DNA of 64,000 nucleotides from M2408 sp044348665 (GTDB lineage: Bacteria > Bacteroidota > Bacteroidia > Flavobacteriales_D > Crocinitomicaceae). The DNA lies in contig JBIKSI010000001.1 in the NCBI GenBank assembly GCA_044348665.1, forward strand, positions 26,358-90,357. The letters are read 5' to 3'. The first letter of the stretch is position 1, and the number at the start of each line of letters is the position of its first letter. The notes under the pieces were generated by a model. The model worked only from the letters and a program-made list of their open reading frames with translations, was not told where the DNA came from and did not search any database. The position numbers were made by a program, and so were the translations under genes. Positions 1 through 9,107 of this stretch are shown here, piece after piece.

Positions 1-1881
1 CCAAAAGAGAATCATTATTCAATTTCTCAACCAACTATCAGACCTTTACATAATACTGCTCAGGCTCAGGAATCTTTCTTGGTTTGGTCAGGTAAGGCTT
101 CAAGAGGTGGGAAAGATTCAAAAGTATTCTATGATTTAATTAAAAATAACTGGACTACTTTTGGTTTTGCTTTACAAACTGAATTCGCTGATACACACAC
201 GTATTGGAATATGATGATTCACAATTCATGTTCTGATATGCCAGCTGTTGCTCCTAGTGCTCCTGCATTTTTGGACGCTGCTTTAAGTGGTTTATCTTCG
301 CAAATAAAAGCTAGTAAAGGTTTAGAGGTTGTATTGTATCAAAAAGCTGGAATAGGTATTGGTATTCAAGCAGCGAATCCTTGGTTACAAGAGTTACCAG
401 ATCCTGTTTCTAAAGTTACTTGGGACAACTACATCACTATGAATCCTACAGAAATGAAGGATGCGAGTGGAAGTGATATTTATGCTACTAAATTTGATCA
501 AGAGTCTGGTTTAAACATGGCTACTGTGAAAGTTTGTGGAACTGAATATAAATTACCTGTTTATCCATCTCCAGGTCAAGCTCCAGGAACAATTGGAATT
601 GCCTTAGGATACGGAAGAGGTGCAAACAATGAAAATATTGGTAACGCTGCTTTCCAAACGAAAGAATATGGTGGTTACGATGAAGATGAAAATGGTAATA
701 AAAAACCAATTGGTCAAAATGCATTTAGAATGTCTTGTTTTGATAATGGTTCTTACTGTTTCTCTTGTGAAGGTACAATGACTAAAGTTGAAGGTGAAAC
801 ATATTTGATTGCTGCTACGCAAATTCATCATACGGTGATGGCGAGACGTTCAATCGTTCGTGAAACTACTTTAGATATCTTTAAAAATAAAGACAAAGAG
901 GCATACAACCCTGCGTATATGCTTCAAACAATGAATGAAAAAGGTGAACACGTTTCTGAAGAAATGTCGAAATTTGATTTATGGGATGCTCATCCTGTAG
1001 AAAAAATTGGTCACCGTTGGGGAATGACAATTGATCTTTCTTCTTGTATTGGCTGTGGTTCTTGTTTAGTAGCTTGTCAATCTGAAAACAACGTTCCTGT
1101 TGTTGGTAAAGATGAAGTTCGTAGAGGTCGTGAAATGCATTGGTTAAGAATAGATAGATATTTTGCATCAGAAGAAGAGGCTACTATTGGTTTAAGAAAA
1201 GATAAAGATACTTTTGATTATGCAAAAGCTGAAATTGCTGCTGAAAATCCAAAAGTAATTCACATGCCAATGATGTGTCACCATTGTAATCATGCTCCTT
1301 GTGAAACTGTTTGTCCAGTTGCTGCAACAACGCATAGTAACGAAGGTTTAAATCAAATGGCTTACAACAGATGTATCGGTACGAGATATTGTGCTAACAA
1401 CTGTCCTTATAAAGTGAGAAGATTTAACTGGTTCAACTATCCATCTTACAAAAAATTCACACAAGTGAATCCTGCACAAGATGACTTAGGGCGTATGGTA
1501 TTAAACCCAGATGTTACAGTTAGAACTCGTGGTGTGATGGAAAAATGTTCTTTCTGTGTTCAAAAAATACAAGCTGGAAAATTAGTTGCTAAGAAAGAAG
1601 GTAGACCAGTAGTTGATGGAGATGTTACTACAGCTTGTTCGGATGTTTGTCCAACAAATGCAATCACAGTAGGTGACTGGAACGACATCAAATCCATGGT
1701 TAGAAAAAGTGCAGACGATAAGAGATCATATCAAGCTCTAGAAGAGGTAGGTGTTAAACCAAATGTTTGGTACAAAGTGAAAGTAAGAAACGAAAACAAT
1801 GCTGATTTGAAAAAATTACAAGTTGTTGAAACTACAGCTCACCACGGTGCTGAAAAGATAGATAAAAAAGCTCATCATTAA
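1..1881 (+). CDS. actB: Alternative complex III iron-sulfur subunit B, C-terminal part (5' end outside window)
   Basis: The reading frame is open from base 1, so this is the C-terminal 626 residues of a protein usually about 1000 long; no start codon lies in the window. Four cysteine clusters typical of a ferredoxin-like [Fe-S] domain are visible: CIGCGSCLVAC (about base 1048), CHHCNHAPCETVCP (about 1276), CIGTRYCANNCP (about 1372) and CSFC with CSDVC (about 1546-1650). Together with the following NrfD-like, DUF3341, cytochrome c and second NrfD-like genes this identifies the molybdopterin-oxidoreductase-like/iron-sulfur subunit of alternative complex III, a quinol:cytochrome c (or direct oxidase) oxidoreductase at the periplasmic face. 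The C-terminus is His/Lys rich. First gene seen of an operon reading into coxBA. Confidence 0.93.
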   Translation, partial: PKENHYSISQPTIRPLHNTAQAQESFLVWSGKASRGGKDSKVFYDLIKNNWTTFGFALQTEFADTHTYWNMMIHNSCSDMPAVAPSAPAFLDAALSGLSSQIKASKGLEVVLYQKAGIGIGIQAANPWLQELPDPVSKVTWDNYITMNPTEMKDASGSDIYATKFDQESGLNMATVKVCGTEYKLPVYPSPGQAPGTIGIALGYGRGANNENIGNAAFQTKEYGGYDEDENGNKKPIGQNAFRMSCFDNGSYCFSCEGTMTKVEGETYLIAATQIHHTVMARRSIVRETTLDIFKNKDKEAYNPAYMLQTMNEKGEHVSEEMSKFDLWDAHPVEKIGHRWGMTIDLSSCIGCGSCLVACQSENNVPVVGKDEVRRGREMHWLRIDRYFASEEEATIGLRKDKDTFDYAKAEIAAENPKVIHMPMMCHHCNHAPCETVCPVAATTHSNEGLNQMAYNRCIGTRYCANNCPYKVRRFNWFNYPSYKKFTQVNPAQDDLGRMVLNPDVTVRTRGVMEKCSFCVQKIQAGKLVAKKEGRPVVDGDVTTACSDVCPTNAITVGDWNDIKSMVRKSADDKRSYQALEEVGVKPNVWYKVKVRNENNADLKKLQVVETTAHHGAEKIDKKAHH

Positions 1882-1901
1882 TTAGAATAAAATAGGTCGA
1901 A

Positions 1902-3302
1902 ATGCATAAGGAATCAGCAATAAGAGAACCTCTAATTTTAGGTCATAAAACGTATCACCAAATTACGGAAGACGTTTGTAAACCTATCGAGGATAAGGCA
2001 CCAAGACAATGGTATGTTTTGTTTGCAATCGCATTGATAATCGGACTTTACGGAGTTGGTTGTATCATGTATTTATTAGGTACAGGTATCGGTGTTTGGG
2101 GATTAAACAAAACAATTGGTTGGGCTTGGGATATCACTAACTTCGTTTGGTGGGTAGGTATTGGTCACGCCGGAACATTAATTTCTGCGGTACTTTTACT
2201 TTTCAGACAAAAATGGAGAATGGCTATTAACCGTTCTGCGGAAGCGATGACAATTTTCGCCGTTTTTATGGCGGGAACATTTCCATTGATTCACATGGGT
2301 CGTTTGTGGTTAGGATATTGGGTGTTCCCTTTACCAAATCAATTTGGATCCTTGTGGGTTAACTTTAACTCTCCATTACTTTGGGACGTGTTTGCAATTT
2401 CAACTTACCTTTCTGTATCCTTAATTTTCTGGTACATTGGGTTGATTCCTGATTTTGCAACCTTAAGAGATAGAGTAAAAAGACCTATCCCAAAGAAAAT
2501 GTATTCTATTTTATCTTTTGGATGGTCTGGAAGAGCGAAAAACTGGAATCGTTTTGAGTTAGTATCTTTGGTTTTAGCTGGTGTAGCTACTCCTCTTGTA
2601 TTCTCGGTTCACTCCATTGTATCATTTGACTTTGCTACCTCTGTTATTCCGGGATGGCATACAACAATTTTCCCTCCATATTTCGTTGCTGGTGCGGTAT
2701 TCTCTGGTTTCGCAATGGTTCAAACCTTGATGTTGGTAATGAGAAAAGCCATGCGTTTAGAGGCATACATACACACAAGACACGTTGAATATATGAACAT
2801 TGTAATCATGGTTACAGGTTCTATCGTTGGTACAGCATATATCACAGAGTTATTTATCTCATGGTATTCTGGTGTTGAATATGAGGCGTATGCATTTATA
2901 AACAGAGCAACTGGTCCTTACTGGTGGGCATATTGGTCAATGATGACATGTAACGTAATTTCTCCTCAATTAATGTGGATTCGACCATTGAGAAGAAGTT
3001 TATATTTTACATTCTTTATTTCAATTGTTGTAAACATCGGGATGTGGTTTGAAAGATATGTAATTATCGTTTCTTCTATACACAGAGATTATTTGCCATC
3101 TTCATGGTCTATGCATTACCCAAGTCACATTGATATTGGTGTATATATCGGAACAATTGGATTATTCTTTGTTTTCTTCTTATTGTTTGCTAGATTCTTC
3201 CCAGTCTTACCAATTGCTGAGTTGAAAACAATATTAAAATCTTCAGGTGAGTCTTACAAAAATGCACCTGATACGCATCACGATAATTCTAATCATCATT
3301 AA
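1902..3302 (+). CDS. actC: Alternative complex III membrane subunit C (NrfD-like quinol-binding)
   Basis: A 466-residue polytopic protein with about ten hydrophobic helices, of the NrfD/polysulfide reductase membrane-anchor family. It follows actB by 20 bases and precedes actD by 8, so it is cotranscribed. In the known complex this subunit binds menaquinol in the membrane and passes electrons to the iron-sulfur subunit. The paralogous ActF lies three genes downstream. Start ATG at 1902; the N-terminal ~40 residues are soluble, and the C-terminus is His rich (ends NHH), as in ActB and ActF here. Assignment rests on fold-type hydrophobicity plus the unmistakable gene order. Confidence 0.93.
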   Translation: MHKESAIREPLILGHKTYHQITEDVCKPIEDKAPRQWYVLFAIALIIGLYGVGCIMYLLGTGIGVWGLNKTIGWAWDITNFVWWVGIGHAGTLISAVLLLFRQKWRMAINRSAEAMTIFAVFMAGTFPLIHMGRLWLGYWVFPLPNQFGSLWVNFNSPLLWDVFAISTYLSVSLIFWYIGLIPDFATLRDRVKRPIPKKMYSILSFGWSGRAKNWNRFELVSLVLAGVATPLVFSVHSIVSFDFATSVIPGWHTTIFPPYFVAGAVFSGFAMVQTLMLVMRKAMRLEAYIHTRHVEYMNIVIMVTGSIVGTAYITELFISWYSGVEYEAYAFINRATGPYWWAYWSMMTCNVISPQLMWIRPLRRSLYFTFFISIVVNIGMWFERYVIIVSSIHRDYLPSSWSMHYPSHIDIGVYIGTIGLFFVFFLLFARFFPVLPIAELKTILKSSGESYKNAPDTHHDNSNHH

Positions 3303-3310
3303 TAAAAATC

Positions 3311-3847
3311 ATGGCAGAAAAGATAATATATGCAATGTATGACGATGACGATGTACTTAAAGATAGTGCAAAAGTCTTAGTTGCAAAAGGAATTAAAGTA
3401 GCTGAAGTTTTTTCACCATTCCCAATTCACGGGATTGATCCTATCATTGGTGTGAAAAATACTCGTTTAGGAATTATGGCTTTCTTATATGGTATTACAG
3501 GTACCATGATTGCTACACTTGGAATGCGTTATTTCATGATTGTGGATTGGCCAATGAATATTGGTGGTAAACCAAATTTTACTTACCTTGATAATATTCT
3601 TGCTTTTATTCCAGTAACATTTGAGTTTACAGTACTTTGTGCTGCTCACGGAATGGCGATTACTTATTTGTTGAGAAATAAGACTTTACCAGGAATGATT
3701 GCTTCAAATCCAGATCCTAGAACCACAGATGATAAATTCGTTATGGAATTAAGAATGTCTGAAAATTCGAAATTCACAAGTGAAGAAATTCATGAATTGT
3801 TGAATTCTACTGGGGTTAGTGAAATAGATCAAAAAGAAGTTAAATAG
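3311..3847 (+). CDS. actD: Alternative complex III subunit D (DUF3341)
   Basis: A 178-residue protein with an N-terminal soluble domain (IIYAMYDDDDVLKDSAKVL) and two membrane helices around residues 55-80 and 95-120, the pattern of the DUF3341 family found only as ActD. It is thought to help anchor or assemble the complex; its exact function is not known. Eight bases separate it from actC. Length is normal for the family. Confidence 0.92.
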   Translation: MAEKIIYAMYDDDDVLKDSAKVLVAKGIKVAEVFSPFPIHGIDPIIGVKNTRLGIMAFLYGITGTMIATLGMRYFMIVDWPMNIGGKPNFTYLDNILAFIPVTFEFTVLCAAHGMAITYLLRNKTLPGMIASNPDPRTTDDKFVMELRMSENSKFTSEEIHELLNSTGVSEIDQKEVK

Positions 3848-3883
3848 TTTGTCTTTGGACAACATAGATAATTTATCGAAACG

Positions 3884-4654
3884 ATGAATAAAATTGTAAA
3901 AATAGTAGGAAAAGTATCATTGGTATTAGCAGTAGGATTTGCATTTGAATCTTGTTCTTCTAATCCTGATAGCGCTGGATTAGAATACATGCCAGATATG
4001 TATCGTTCTCCTGCAATTGAGCCATATGTTGATTATGGTGAAGTGAGAGGAAGGCTTAATGCTGATATCTCTAATCAACAATCTGCAATGACTCCTCCGA
4101 GTAATACCATTCCATTTTATGGTACTGACAAGGAAAATGTAATGATGATGTTACCATATCATCGTTTACCAGCGCCTGCATTTGCAACTACGCATGGTTT
4201 GTTTGGTTGGAATTTTACATCAAATACTGAAGTAGATTACGAATACAATCAAGCATTGAATGATAAAAACCCTTTAAAATTAACTGCAGAGAATTCTGAA
4301 GAGATGTTTAAGAAAGGTAAAGAATTATACGCTGCAAATTGTATGCATTGTCATGGAGAAAAAGGTGATGGAAACGGACCGATGGTTGCTAGTGGCGCAT
4401 ACAGTGGTGTTCCTGCTTATGCTGACCGCACTGCACTAGGGGATGGTCAAATGTTCTACTCTATTTATTATGGAAAAGGGGCAATGGGTTCTCATGCATC
4501 GATGGTTAATAAAAAAGAAATTTGGACCTTAGTTCACTACATTCGTAAATTTCAAAATGCAGCTTACGGAACGTTTGATGCAAATGGTTTAAGTGCAGTG
4601 TCAAATTCAAGTGATACAACGAAAGTTGTGGCACCAGTTACTCCAAAAAAATAA
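3884..4654 (+). CDS. actE: Alternative complex III monohaem cytochrome c subunit E (lipoprotein)
   Basis: A 256-residue protein with a lipoprotein signal (hydrophobic segment then FESC lipobox at about residue 23), so anchored at the outer face of the inner membrane. One c-type haem site is visible: CMHCH, Cys153, Cys156 and His157; the methionine in GAMGSHASM is the probable distal ligand. It carries electrons out of complex III toward the terminal oxidase encoded just downstream. Position between actD and actF is the standard order. The proline-rich C-terminal tail is poorly conserved in the family. Confidence 0.92.
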   Translation: MNKIVKIVGKVSLVLAVGFAFESCSSNPDSAGLEYMPDMYRSPAIEPYVDYGEVRGRLNADISNQQSAMTPPSNTIPFYGTDKENVMMMLPYHRLPAPAFATTHGLFGWNFTSNTEVDYEYNQALNDKNPLKLTAENSEEMFKKGKELYAANCMHCHGEKGDGNGPMVASGAYSGVPAYADRTALGDGQMFYSIYYGKGAMGSHASMVNKKEIWTLVHYIRKFQNAAYGTFDANGLSAVSNSSDTTKVVAPVTPKK

Positions 4655-4672
4655 CAAGAAACATAGTTAACA

Positions 4673-5869
4673 ATGGAATTTAAAATTACAAAAAAAGCAA
4701 ATCTGTTTACTATTGTCTTAATGGCAGTTGGTTTGCTATTTACAGGTATTGGTATCGCTCTAGAGTTCGGTCATGATCATGGTCATCATCTTGGTCAGCG
4801 TGTTCTTGGTAACATGTTAATCAATAGTTTCTTTTTCTTTGCAATTGGTTTAGGTGCATTATTCTTTTTAGCGCTTCAATATGCTACTGAAACTGGTTGG
4901 TATGCTTCTGTTAAAAGAGTTATTGAGGCTTTAACAGGTTATTTGCCTGTTGGAATCATTATGATGTTGGTTACATTATTAATAATAACTTTGATGGATG
5001 GAGCACACATCTATATTTGGATGGACTCTGAGGTGGTAAATCACGATCCAATTATTGCTGGTAAAGCAGGATACTTAAATAAAATGTTTTTTTGGATTAG
5101 AACAATTGTTTATTTGGCTACCTATTTCATTTTTTGGAGAGGTTTCAAAAAACGTTCTTTATTAGAAGATGAAGTTGGTGGTACAGATATTCACTTTGCT
5201 AATTACAAAAAAGGTGCCTTATTTTTGGTTTTCTTTGCGGTATTTAGTTCTACTTCTGCTTGGGATTGGATTATGTCAATTGATGTTCACTGGTTCTCAA
5301 CTTTATTTGGTTGGTATGTATTCGCTGGAATGTGGTGCTCAACTATGATTGTGTTAGTAACTTTAACTCTTTATTTAAAAAAACAAGGTTATTTACCAAA
5401 TGTTAACGAAAGTCATATTCATGATATCGGTAAGTGGACGTTTGCTACCTCTTTCTTATGGTCTTATTTGTGGTTTTCTCAGTTCATGTTGATTTGGTAC
5501 GCAAATATTCCTGAAGAAACTACTTATTATCTAACACGTATTAAAGATTTTCAATTTCTATATTTTGGAATGTTCTTGATTAACTTTGCCTTCCCAATGG
5601 TATTGTTGATGTCAAGAGATGCTAAAAGACATGCTGGTATTCTTAGTTTTGTTGGTGTAGTTGTTTTGTTCGGTCACTGGATGGATGTTTACATCATGAT
5701 AATGGCTGGTTCAATGGGTCCAAATGCAAGTATCGGATTTATGGAAATTGGTATGATGCTTTTGGTACTAGGTTTGTTTATCAAAGTCATTTTGACGAAC
5801 TTAACAAAAGCGCCACTTACAGTAAAAAATCACCCTTTCTTAGATGAGAGTATTCATCACGAAATTTAA
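4673..5869 (+). CDS. actF: Alternative complex III membrane subunit F (NrfD-like)
   Basis: A 398-residue protein with about ten membrane helices, a paralogue of ActC in the NrfD-like family. Family members pair with ActC to form the membrane core; whether ActF binds quinol itself is unsettled. A His-rich stretch (HDHGHHLGQ) follows the first helix and the protein ends in IHHEI. It starts 18 bases after actE and is followed by coxB after 32 bases, indicating that complex III and the oxidase are made from one transcript. Confidence 0.91.
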   Translation: MEFKITKKANLFTIVLMAVGLLFTGIGIALEFGHDHGHHLGQRVLGNMLINSFFFFAIGLGALFFLALQYATETGWYASVKRVIEALTGYLPVGIIMMLVTLLIITLMDGAHIYIWMDSEVVNHDPIIAGKAGYLNKMFFWIRTIVYLATYFIFWRGFKKRSLLEDEVGGTDIHFANYKKGALFLVFFAVFSSTSAWDWIMSIDVHWFSTLFGWYVFAGMWCSTMIVLVTLTLYLKKQGYLPNVNESHIHDIGKWTFATSFLWSYLWFSQFMLIWYANIPEETTYYLTRIKDFQFLYFGMFLINFAFPMVLLMSRDAKRHAGILSFVGVVVLFGHWMDVYIMIMAGSMGPNASIGFMEIGMMLLVLGLFIKVILTNLTKAPLTVKNHPFLDESIHHEI

Positions 5870-5901
5870 TAAATAATTATTCATTCTTAGATTAAATTAA
5901 A

Positions 5902-7152
5902 ATGAGTTTTAAATTGGTAACATTAATCGTCATCGTATTAGGTATAATTGCTGTTGCGCAGCTAGTTAGAGTATACGAGCTTTCATCCAAGTTAAGAAAT
6001 AGACGTGAGGAAGATATTACAAACAGAGATAACCGTTTGAATGGTAATTTGATGCTTGTTTTCATGTTCTTGTTCTACATTGGATTTATTTATCTAATGT
6101 TGACTTATGGTTGGACAGGTAGGGGAGATGCTGCTTCGGTTCATGGAGTTGAAACAGACTGGTTGTTGGATTTGAATTTTGTAATCATAACAATTGTATT
6201 TTTCTTAACTAATACATTGTTGTTTTACTTTGCATTCAAATATGTTAGAAAACCAGGTGTTAAGGCATATTGGTATCCTCATAATAATAAATTAGAGTTA
6301 TTATGGACTGTAGTTCCTGCGGTTGTTTTGGCTGTTATCATTATCTTAGGTTTAAAAACTTGGAATGATGTTACTGGTGAGTCTAAGAAAGAAGCGATTA
6401 AAATTGAGTTGTTTTCAAAACAATTTGATTGGACAGCTCGTTACTCAGGAGAGGATAACAAATTAGGTTTGTTTGATTATAAAGCTACAACACAAGAAAA
6501 TGAGTTAGCTTTATTGACTGAGGCTACTTTAGATTCAGCAATTCGTTTGATGGAGTATGGTAAGGCTGATGGTTCTGTATTAGGAATTGAGTTACTTGAA
6601 AAAAAATTAAACGATCCTAAGTTAATTTTTGTTCCTGAGGAAAGAGTTAAAATGGAACAAGATTTGGACCGTAAAACTCGCTTATTAAGAATGTTGGTTC
6701 AAATGAAAGCACGCCATAACAAAAAGAATGATGCTTTAGCTTACGATGATATTATTCAAAAAGACACTTTACATCTTTGTGTTAACAAAGAATATGAAAT
6801 GACTTTTAGAGCAAAAGACGTAATTCACTCTGCATATTTTCCACATTTTAGAGCACAAATGAATACAGTGCCTGGTTTAGTAACAAGACTTAAAGTTACG
6901 CCTTCTATTACAACAAAGGAAATGAGAGAGCGTAAAAAAGATGATAAGTTCAATTATGTATTAATGTGTAACAAAATTTGTGGTGGTGCACATTATAAAA
7001 TGAAAATGATTGTAGTAGTTGATTCACCTGCTGAATACAAGGCTTGGATGAAAACAAAAACTACTTTTAAAGATCAGTTTTTGGCAGCACCAGTTGCACC
7101 AGTAGAAACTACTGGTACTCCGGCTGATACTACAGTTGTTGCAGTAAAATAA
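5902..7152 (+). CDS. coxB: Cytochrome c oxidase subunit II
   Basis: A 416-residue subunit II of a haem-copper oxidase. An extra N-terminal helix is followed by the two family helices (about residues 45-70 and 90-115, and 130-150). The CuA site is complete: His309 in DVIHSAYFPHF, Cys356 and Cys360 in CNKICGGAH, His364 and Met367. Between the aromatic FDWTARYSG strand and TLHLCVN lies an insertion of roughly 80 residues (about 195-285), charged and helical, absent from proteobacterial CoxII but, as I recall, usual in Flavobacteriia. A Pro/Thr-rich tail ends the protein. Accepts electrons, probably directly from ActE. Confidence 0.95.
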   Translation: MSFKLVTLIVIVLGIIAVAQLVRVYELSSKLRNRREEDITNRDNRLNGNLMLVFMFLFYIGFIYLMLTYGWTGRGDAASVHGVETDWLLDLNFVIITIVFFLTNTLLFYFAFKYVRKPGVKAYWYPHNNKLELLWTVVPAVVLAVIIILGLKTWNDVTGESKKEAIKIELFSKQFDWTARYSGEDNKLGLFDYKATTQENELALLTEATLDSAIRLMEYGKADGSVLGIELLEKKLNDPKLIFVPEERVKMEQDLDRKTRLLRMLVQMKARHNKKNDALAYDDIIQKDTLHLCVNKEYEMTFRAKDVIHSAYFPHFRAQMNTVPGLVTRLKVTPSITTKEMRERKKDDKFNYVLMCNKICGGAHYKMKMIVVVDSPAEYKAWMKTKTTFKDQFLAAPVAPVETTGTPADTTVVAVK

Positions 7153-7179
7153 TTATTAATCTTAAATAAACAATAATAA

Positions 7180-8997
7180 ATGGGAGCTTTAGCACACGAA
7201 GCACACGGTCATCACGGAGATCACCATCATCATGAACACCACGATGAAGGTTTTGTATCAAAGTATATCTTTAGTATGGACCACAAGATGATTAGTAAAC
7301 AGTATCTTTTGACTGCTGTTTTCATGGGTCTTGTAGCTATGTTATTATCTATTTTGTTCAGAATTCAATTGGCTTGGCCAGGAGAGAGTTCTGACTTCTT
7401 AAGCATGTTTTTAGGTGAAACTTGGGCACCAGGTGGAGTTTTAAAAGAAAATATGTATTTAGGATTGGTTACAATTCATGGTACAATCATGGTATTCTTC
7501 TTGTTAACAGGAGGTTTATCTGGAACTTTTTCTAATCTTTTGATACCATTTCAAATTGGTGCACGAGATATGGCTTCAGGCTTCTTGAACATGCTTTCTT
7601 ATTGGATGTTCTTTTTGTCATCAACGATCATGTTGTTTTCTTTGTTTATTGAAACTGGACCTGCCATGGCTGGATGGACAATCTATCCTCCATTATCAGC
7701 ATTGCCGCAAGCAGTTGAGGGTTCTGGATTAGGTATGACATTGTGGTTGGTTTCAATGGCTATTTTCATAGCATCTTCATTACTTGGTTCATTAAACTAC
7801 ATCGTTACCGTCTTAAATTTAAGAACGAAAGGAATGTCAATGACAAGATTGCCTTTAACTATTTGGGCGTTCTTTGTAACAGCTATTTTAGGTGTTTTAT
7901 CTTTCCCAGTTTTATTGTCGGCAGCATTATTGTTGTTGATGGATAGATCTGCTGGAACAAGTTTTTACCTCTCTGATATCATCGTTGGTGGTGAAATGTT
8001 GGAAAACCATGGTGGTTCTCCTTTATTGTATCAGCATTTATTTTGGTTCTTAGGTCACCCTGAGGTTTACATCGTATTGTTACCTGCTTTAGGATTGTCT
8101 TCTGAGATTATCGCAACAAATTCAAGAAAACCTATTTTTGGATACCGAGCAATGATTGGATCTATTTTAGCAATTGGTTTCCTTTCCTTTATTGTTTGGG
8201 GTCACCACATGTTTGTTACAGGTATGAATCCTTTTATTGGTAGTGTCTTTGTATTTACAACATTGTTAATTGCAATTCCGTCTGCTGTTAAGGTATTTAA
8301 CTACTTAACAACATTGTGGAAAGGTAGTTTGGTGTTAACTCCAGCAATGATGTTTGCAATCGGTTTGGTTTCAACTTTCATTACAGGTGGTGTAACAGGA
8401 ATTATCCTAGCGGATTCTGCGTTAGATATTGCTGTGCATGATACTTATTTCGTTGTTGCTCACTTCCACATTGTAATGGGTATGTCAGCAGTTTTCGGAA
8501 TGTTCGCTGGTGTGTATCATTGGTTCCCAAAAATGTTTGGTAGAATGATGAATACACGTTTGGGATACGCTCACTTTTGGGTTACGATTGTTGGTGCTTA
8601 TGGGGTGTTTTTCCCAATGCACTTTGTCGGCTTAGCTGGCGCACCGAGAAGATATTATGATTATTCAGTGTATGGTGAATTTGATTCAAGTTCTTTTGAA
8701 ATGATCATGGATTTGAATGTGATTGTGACTGTTTTTGCTATCATAGCAGCAATTGGTCAAGGTTTCTTCTTGTTTAATTTCTTCTACAGTATATATAGAG
8801 GGCCTGTTGCAGTTGAAAATCCTTGGAAATCTAATACCTTGGAATGGACTACTCCAGTTGAACATATTCATGGAAACTGGCCAAGTGCTATTCCAGAAGT
8901 ACATAGATGGCCTTATGATTATTCTAAGCCAGGATATGAAGAAGATTACGTAACTCAAATCGTTCCTTTAAGAGAGGGTGAGGAAGAAGGACATTAA
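7180..8997 (+). CDS. coxA: Cytochrome c oxidase subunit I
   Basis: A 605-residue haem-copper oxidase subunit I. Visible active-site residues: CuB ligands His293 and His342/His343 (WGHHMF), cross-linked Tyr297 in GHPEVY, Glu295 of the D-channel type (A1 class), haem a3 ligand His428 and haem a ligand His430 in VAHFH. The cytoplasmic N-terminus carries an unusual His-rich tract (HGHHGDHHHHEHH). Lies 27 bases after coxB and closes the act-cox operon; subunits III and IV are not adjacent and must be encoded elsewhere. A rho-independent terminator follows. Confidence 0.96.
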   Translation: MGALAHEAHGHHGDHHHHEHHDEGFVSKYIFSMDHKMISKQYLLTAVFMGLVAMLLSILFRIQLAWPGESSDFLSMFLGETWAPGGVLKENMYLGLVTIHGTIMVFFLLTGGLSGTFSNLLIPFQIGARDMASGFLNMLSYWMFFLSSTIMLFSLFIETGPAMAGWTIYPPLSALPQAVEGSGLGMTLWLVSMAIFIASSLLGSLNYIVTVLNLRTKGMSMTRLPLTIWAFFVTAILGVLSFPVLLSAALLLLMDRSAGTSFYLSDIIVGGEMLENHGGSPLLYQHLFWFLGHPEVYIVLLPALGLSSEIIATNSRKPIFGYRAMIGSILAIGFLSFIVWGHHMFVTGMNPFIGSVFVFTTLLIAIPSAVKVFNYLTTLWKGSLVLTPAMMFAIGLVSTFITGGVTGIILADSALDIAVHDTYFVVAHFHIVMGMSAVFGMFAGVYHWFPKMFGRMMNTRLGYAHFWVTIVGAYGVFFPMHFVGLAGAPRRYYDYSVYGEFDSSSFEMIMDLNVIVTVFAIIAAIGQGFFLFNFFYSIYRGPVAVENPWKSNTLEWTTPVEHIHGNWPSAIPEVHRWPYDYSKPGYEEDYVTQIVPLREGEEEGH

Positions 8998-9021
8998 AAT
9001 ATAGATATTTTATATTTTTTT

Positions 9022-9054
9022 AAAAGGACTGAATAATTTCAGTCCTTTTTCTTT
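9022..9054 (+). terminator. Rho-independent terminator after coxA
   Basis: Perfect 11-bp stem AAAAGGACTGA / TCAGTCCTTTT (9022-9032 and 9039-9049) with a 6-base loop, followed by a T-rich run. It ends the act-cox operon about 25 bases after the coxA stop. Confidence 0.92.
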
Positions 9055-9085
9055 TTGTAATTATTTAATTGTTTAATGCTTTTTG

Positions 9086-9093
9086 TATCTTTG
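9086..9093 (+). promoter_or_regulatory. Bacteroidota -7 promoter element of ruvB
   Basis: TATCTTTG matches the TAnnTTTG consensus. It lies 14 bases before the GTG start of ruvB, implying a very short leader, and supports GTG 9108 rather than the upstream in-frame TTG at 9069, which lies before the promoter. Confidence 0.7.
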
Positions 9094-9107
9094 AAAAAAA
9101 TTCTAAC

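Noticed and set aside
79..1881. TTG at base 79 as a start for ActB
   Set aside because: The frame is open from base 1 and the family is about 1000 residues, so the true start is upstream of the window.
9069..9107. Upstream TTG start for ruvB
   Set aside because: It lies upstream of the -7 element and adds residues foreign to RuvB; GTG 9108 fits.
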